Source: Solitalea lacus | GTDB lineage: Bacteria > Bacteroidota > Bacteroidia > Sphingobacteriales > Sphingobacteriaceae | Direction: 5' to 3' | Length of the DNA stretch: 64,000 nucleotides | Assembly (NCBI RefSeq): GCF_022014595.1 | Contig: NZ_CP091740.1 | Location: forward strand, 868,001-932,000 | In this document: piece by piece, positions 62,854-64,000 of the stretch | How positions within the stretch are numbered: the first letter of the stretch is position 1 | Layout: each line of letters starts with the position of its first letter | Notes under the pieces: model-generated | What the model was told of the DNA's origin: nothing | The model's input: the letters and a program-made list of their open reading frames with translations, nothing else | The model's database searches: none | Position numbers and translations under genes: made by a program

Positions 62854-64000
62854 TAAATTTAAGGGCTTAGCGAATGAATACAGGGGTTTTGCTATGAAAA
62901 CGGCAGAAAACAAGTAGGGAGTCAGGTGGCAAAAAGCGTATGCTCCCGTTCATTTTTCATAGTAGCCTGTACCGGACGGATACTTCGGACGAGGGGCTGT
63001 ATTCGTTCAATCACATAATCAAGGGTCAGGTAATAGCACAGGCAGATACGGATTTTCTCTACAAAGTTGGAAAAGGCGGTTCTGCCTTTGGCTTTCACTC
63101 TTCTGAGCAGTTCCAACAGCAGGTAGGTGATCAGGGCTACAAAGATTTGCGATTTAACGGCGTTTTCACTCGTGCCGATGAATGTTTTAACATTCAGGTT
63201 TTGTTTGAGTTGTTTGAAAAATATTTCAATATCCCAGCGGCGTTTGTAAAGGGCGGCAATGGTGGCAGCCTTCCAGGAAGTATTATTGGTGATGATTTCC
63301 AGTTGCAGATTGTTTTCCTGATCAAACACCACCACTCTTCGCAGAATCTCTAGCGATAGCCTGTTGGCTTTTGCTTTCGTGCCGGTTAAATGAATCAATT
63401 CGTCCTTTAGTATGTGTTGGTCTTCCTGCTCAGGCAGCTCCAGTTCTTCGATCACTTCATATACCGTATTGTCCTTTATGCGGGTGACAAAGGTGTTTTG
63501 AGCTTTTATGCTGGCCAGGATTACCTCATAATCCCAATAGCCCTTGTCTTCCAGGATGATGGTATCCTTTGGAAAGATAGTTTGTTCGAAACCTTTGCTG
63601 TCATGCGTTTGGGCCTGGCTGATGTTGACCAGGTTGGGCAACATCATGCTTTCATCCCATTGGGTGTGGATTTTAAGACCTCCTTTAGCTGTCCGAAACT
63701 TTGCCCAGTCAAACATGCTTAAACAAACGCTAATCGTGCTGCTATCTCGAATCAACAGGGTTTTGTCTTTGACTTCCTCCACAATTTGCTGATTGGAGTA
63801 TTTACTCAGGCTGCTGCCGTAATGCTTCAACAGGGCCGTATAAAGATGGTCAAACACTTGCCAGTTGCGTTTTTTATTTCCATCGCTCATGGTGCTTTTG
63901 GCGGGGCTTTGCTGCAATCCGAGGTCTTTAATGAAGGTTTCGGATACTCCGATGCCCACCGAAATATCCTCCAAAGTGCTGCATTTACACAGCTGTCCGA
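62854..64000 (-). mobile_element. IS4-family insertion sequence, continuing past the window
   Basis: Contains an IS4-type transposase on the minus strand. Its end is placed at about 62854, where the plus-strand host-like frame stops and the motif TAAATTTAAGGGCTTAGCG begins, a candidate terminal repeat. The other end, and any target duplication, lies outside the window. Confidence 0.65.
62922..64000 (-). CDS. IS4 family transposase, N-terminus outside the window
   Basis: At least 358 codons; the frame continues to the window edge (GQLCKCSTLEDISVGIG), so a start at 63974 would be internal. DDE catalytic residues are recognisable: first Asp in LIRDSST, second Asp in ILEDKGYWDYE, and the IS4 signature Y-R-E-K in YKRRWDIEIFFKQLKQN. 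The N-terminal portion (DLGLQQSPAKSTMSDGNKKRNW) matches IS4 relatives with a DUF4372-type front. The visible part has no frameshift or stop, so the copy may be functional. Its 3' end lies 69 bp from the inferred element end. Confidence 0.9.
   Translation of the reverse strand, partial: GQLCKCSTLEDISVGIGVSETFIKDLGLQQSPAKSTMSDGNKKRNWQVFDHLYTALLKHYGSSLSKYSNQQIVEEVKDKTLLIRDSSTISVCLSMFDWAKFRTAKGGLKIHTQWDESMMLPNLVNISQAQTHDSKGFEQTIFPKDTIILEDKGYWDYEVILASIKAQNTFVTRIKDNTVYEVIEELELPEQEDQHILKDELIHLTGTKAKANRLSLEILRRVVVFDQENNLQLEIITNNTSWKAATIAALYKRRWDIEIFFKQLKQNLNVKTFIGTSENAVKSQIFVALITYLLLELLRRVKAKGRTAFSNFVEKIRICLCYYLTLDYVIERIQPLVRSIRPVQATMKNEREHTLFAT

Noticed and set aside
62940-63792. Plus-strand open frames across the IS4 transposase
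   Set aside because: Antisense shadows; the DDE motifs are all on the minus strand.
1-64000. tRNA or rRNA genes
   Set aside because: No cloverleaf with a recognisable T-arm or CCA-type end and no rRNA-like conserved blocks were found by eye in the intergenic regions. A covariance-model scan would be decisive.

Overview
The window looks like chromosomal DNA of a Bacteroidota bacterium, probably from the Sphingobacteriales/Cytophagales side. The evidence is a full-length sprA (type IX secretion translocon), a bshA for bacillithiol, CarboxypepD_reg-type TonB receptors, lipoproteins with acidic surface-export signals, TAnnTTTG -7 boxes (the Bacteroidota sigma-A motif) and almost no Shine-Dalgarno sequences. 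Several genes must start at TTG or GTG. I cannot name a species from sequence alone. By eye I found no rRNA, tRNA or CRISPR array.

Positions 1-42986 are mostly a housekeeping backbone. 1-5947 holds envelope and translation genes: a TPR protein, a DUF4292 lipoprotein, an EnvC-like amidase activator, tatA, gatA and a LysM lytic transglycosylase. 6152-17230 holds maeB, ruvA, sprA, gcvH, a VanZ-like gene and an overlooked 38-codon lipoprotein. 17396-22153 holds feoAB, a SprT-like protease and two exported proteins of unknown function. 22150-28495 (minus strand) holds cysS, a membrane EEP-family enzyme, two rhomboids and mutL. 28791-42986 holds a GH3/beta-lactamase fusion, bshA, a pseudouridine synthase with a 90-bp tandem-repeat tail, two tandem lytic transglycosylases, a TonB-type receptor and uvrA.

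Positions 43172-61189 are more accessory: an MFS transporter, a GNAT, a TMEM175-like channel, a riboswitch-controlled vitamin B12 uptake operon (btuB, a btuG-like propeller and a third surface lipoprotein), a GH95-like glycosidase, and a stress-type block (two YCII proteins, Crp/Fnr, flavodoxin fold, two DoxX-like proteins, an ECF sigma factor). These are followed by an O-methyltransferase, a polytopic membrane protein with conserved acidic/His residues, and a TPR lipoprotein.

Positions 61200-64000 are mobile-element territory. A small membrane-protein gene appears frameshifted and split by a TnpB-only (IS605/IS1341-type) element and then by an IS4-family element running off the window. The tnpB is intact except for one in-frame TAA. 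Its right end keeps a hairpin followed by what should be the guide segment of an omega RNA. I found no clearly new defence or biosynthetic system. The items most worth checking are the three-gene B12 locus, the TnpB remnant with its natural guide, the 38-codon lipoprotein, the DoxX/ECF sigma overlap and the membrane protein at 58706.
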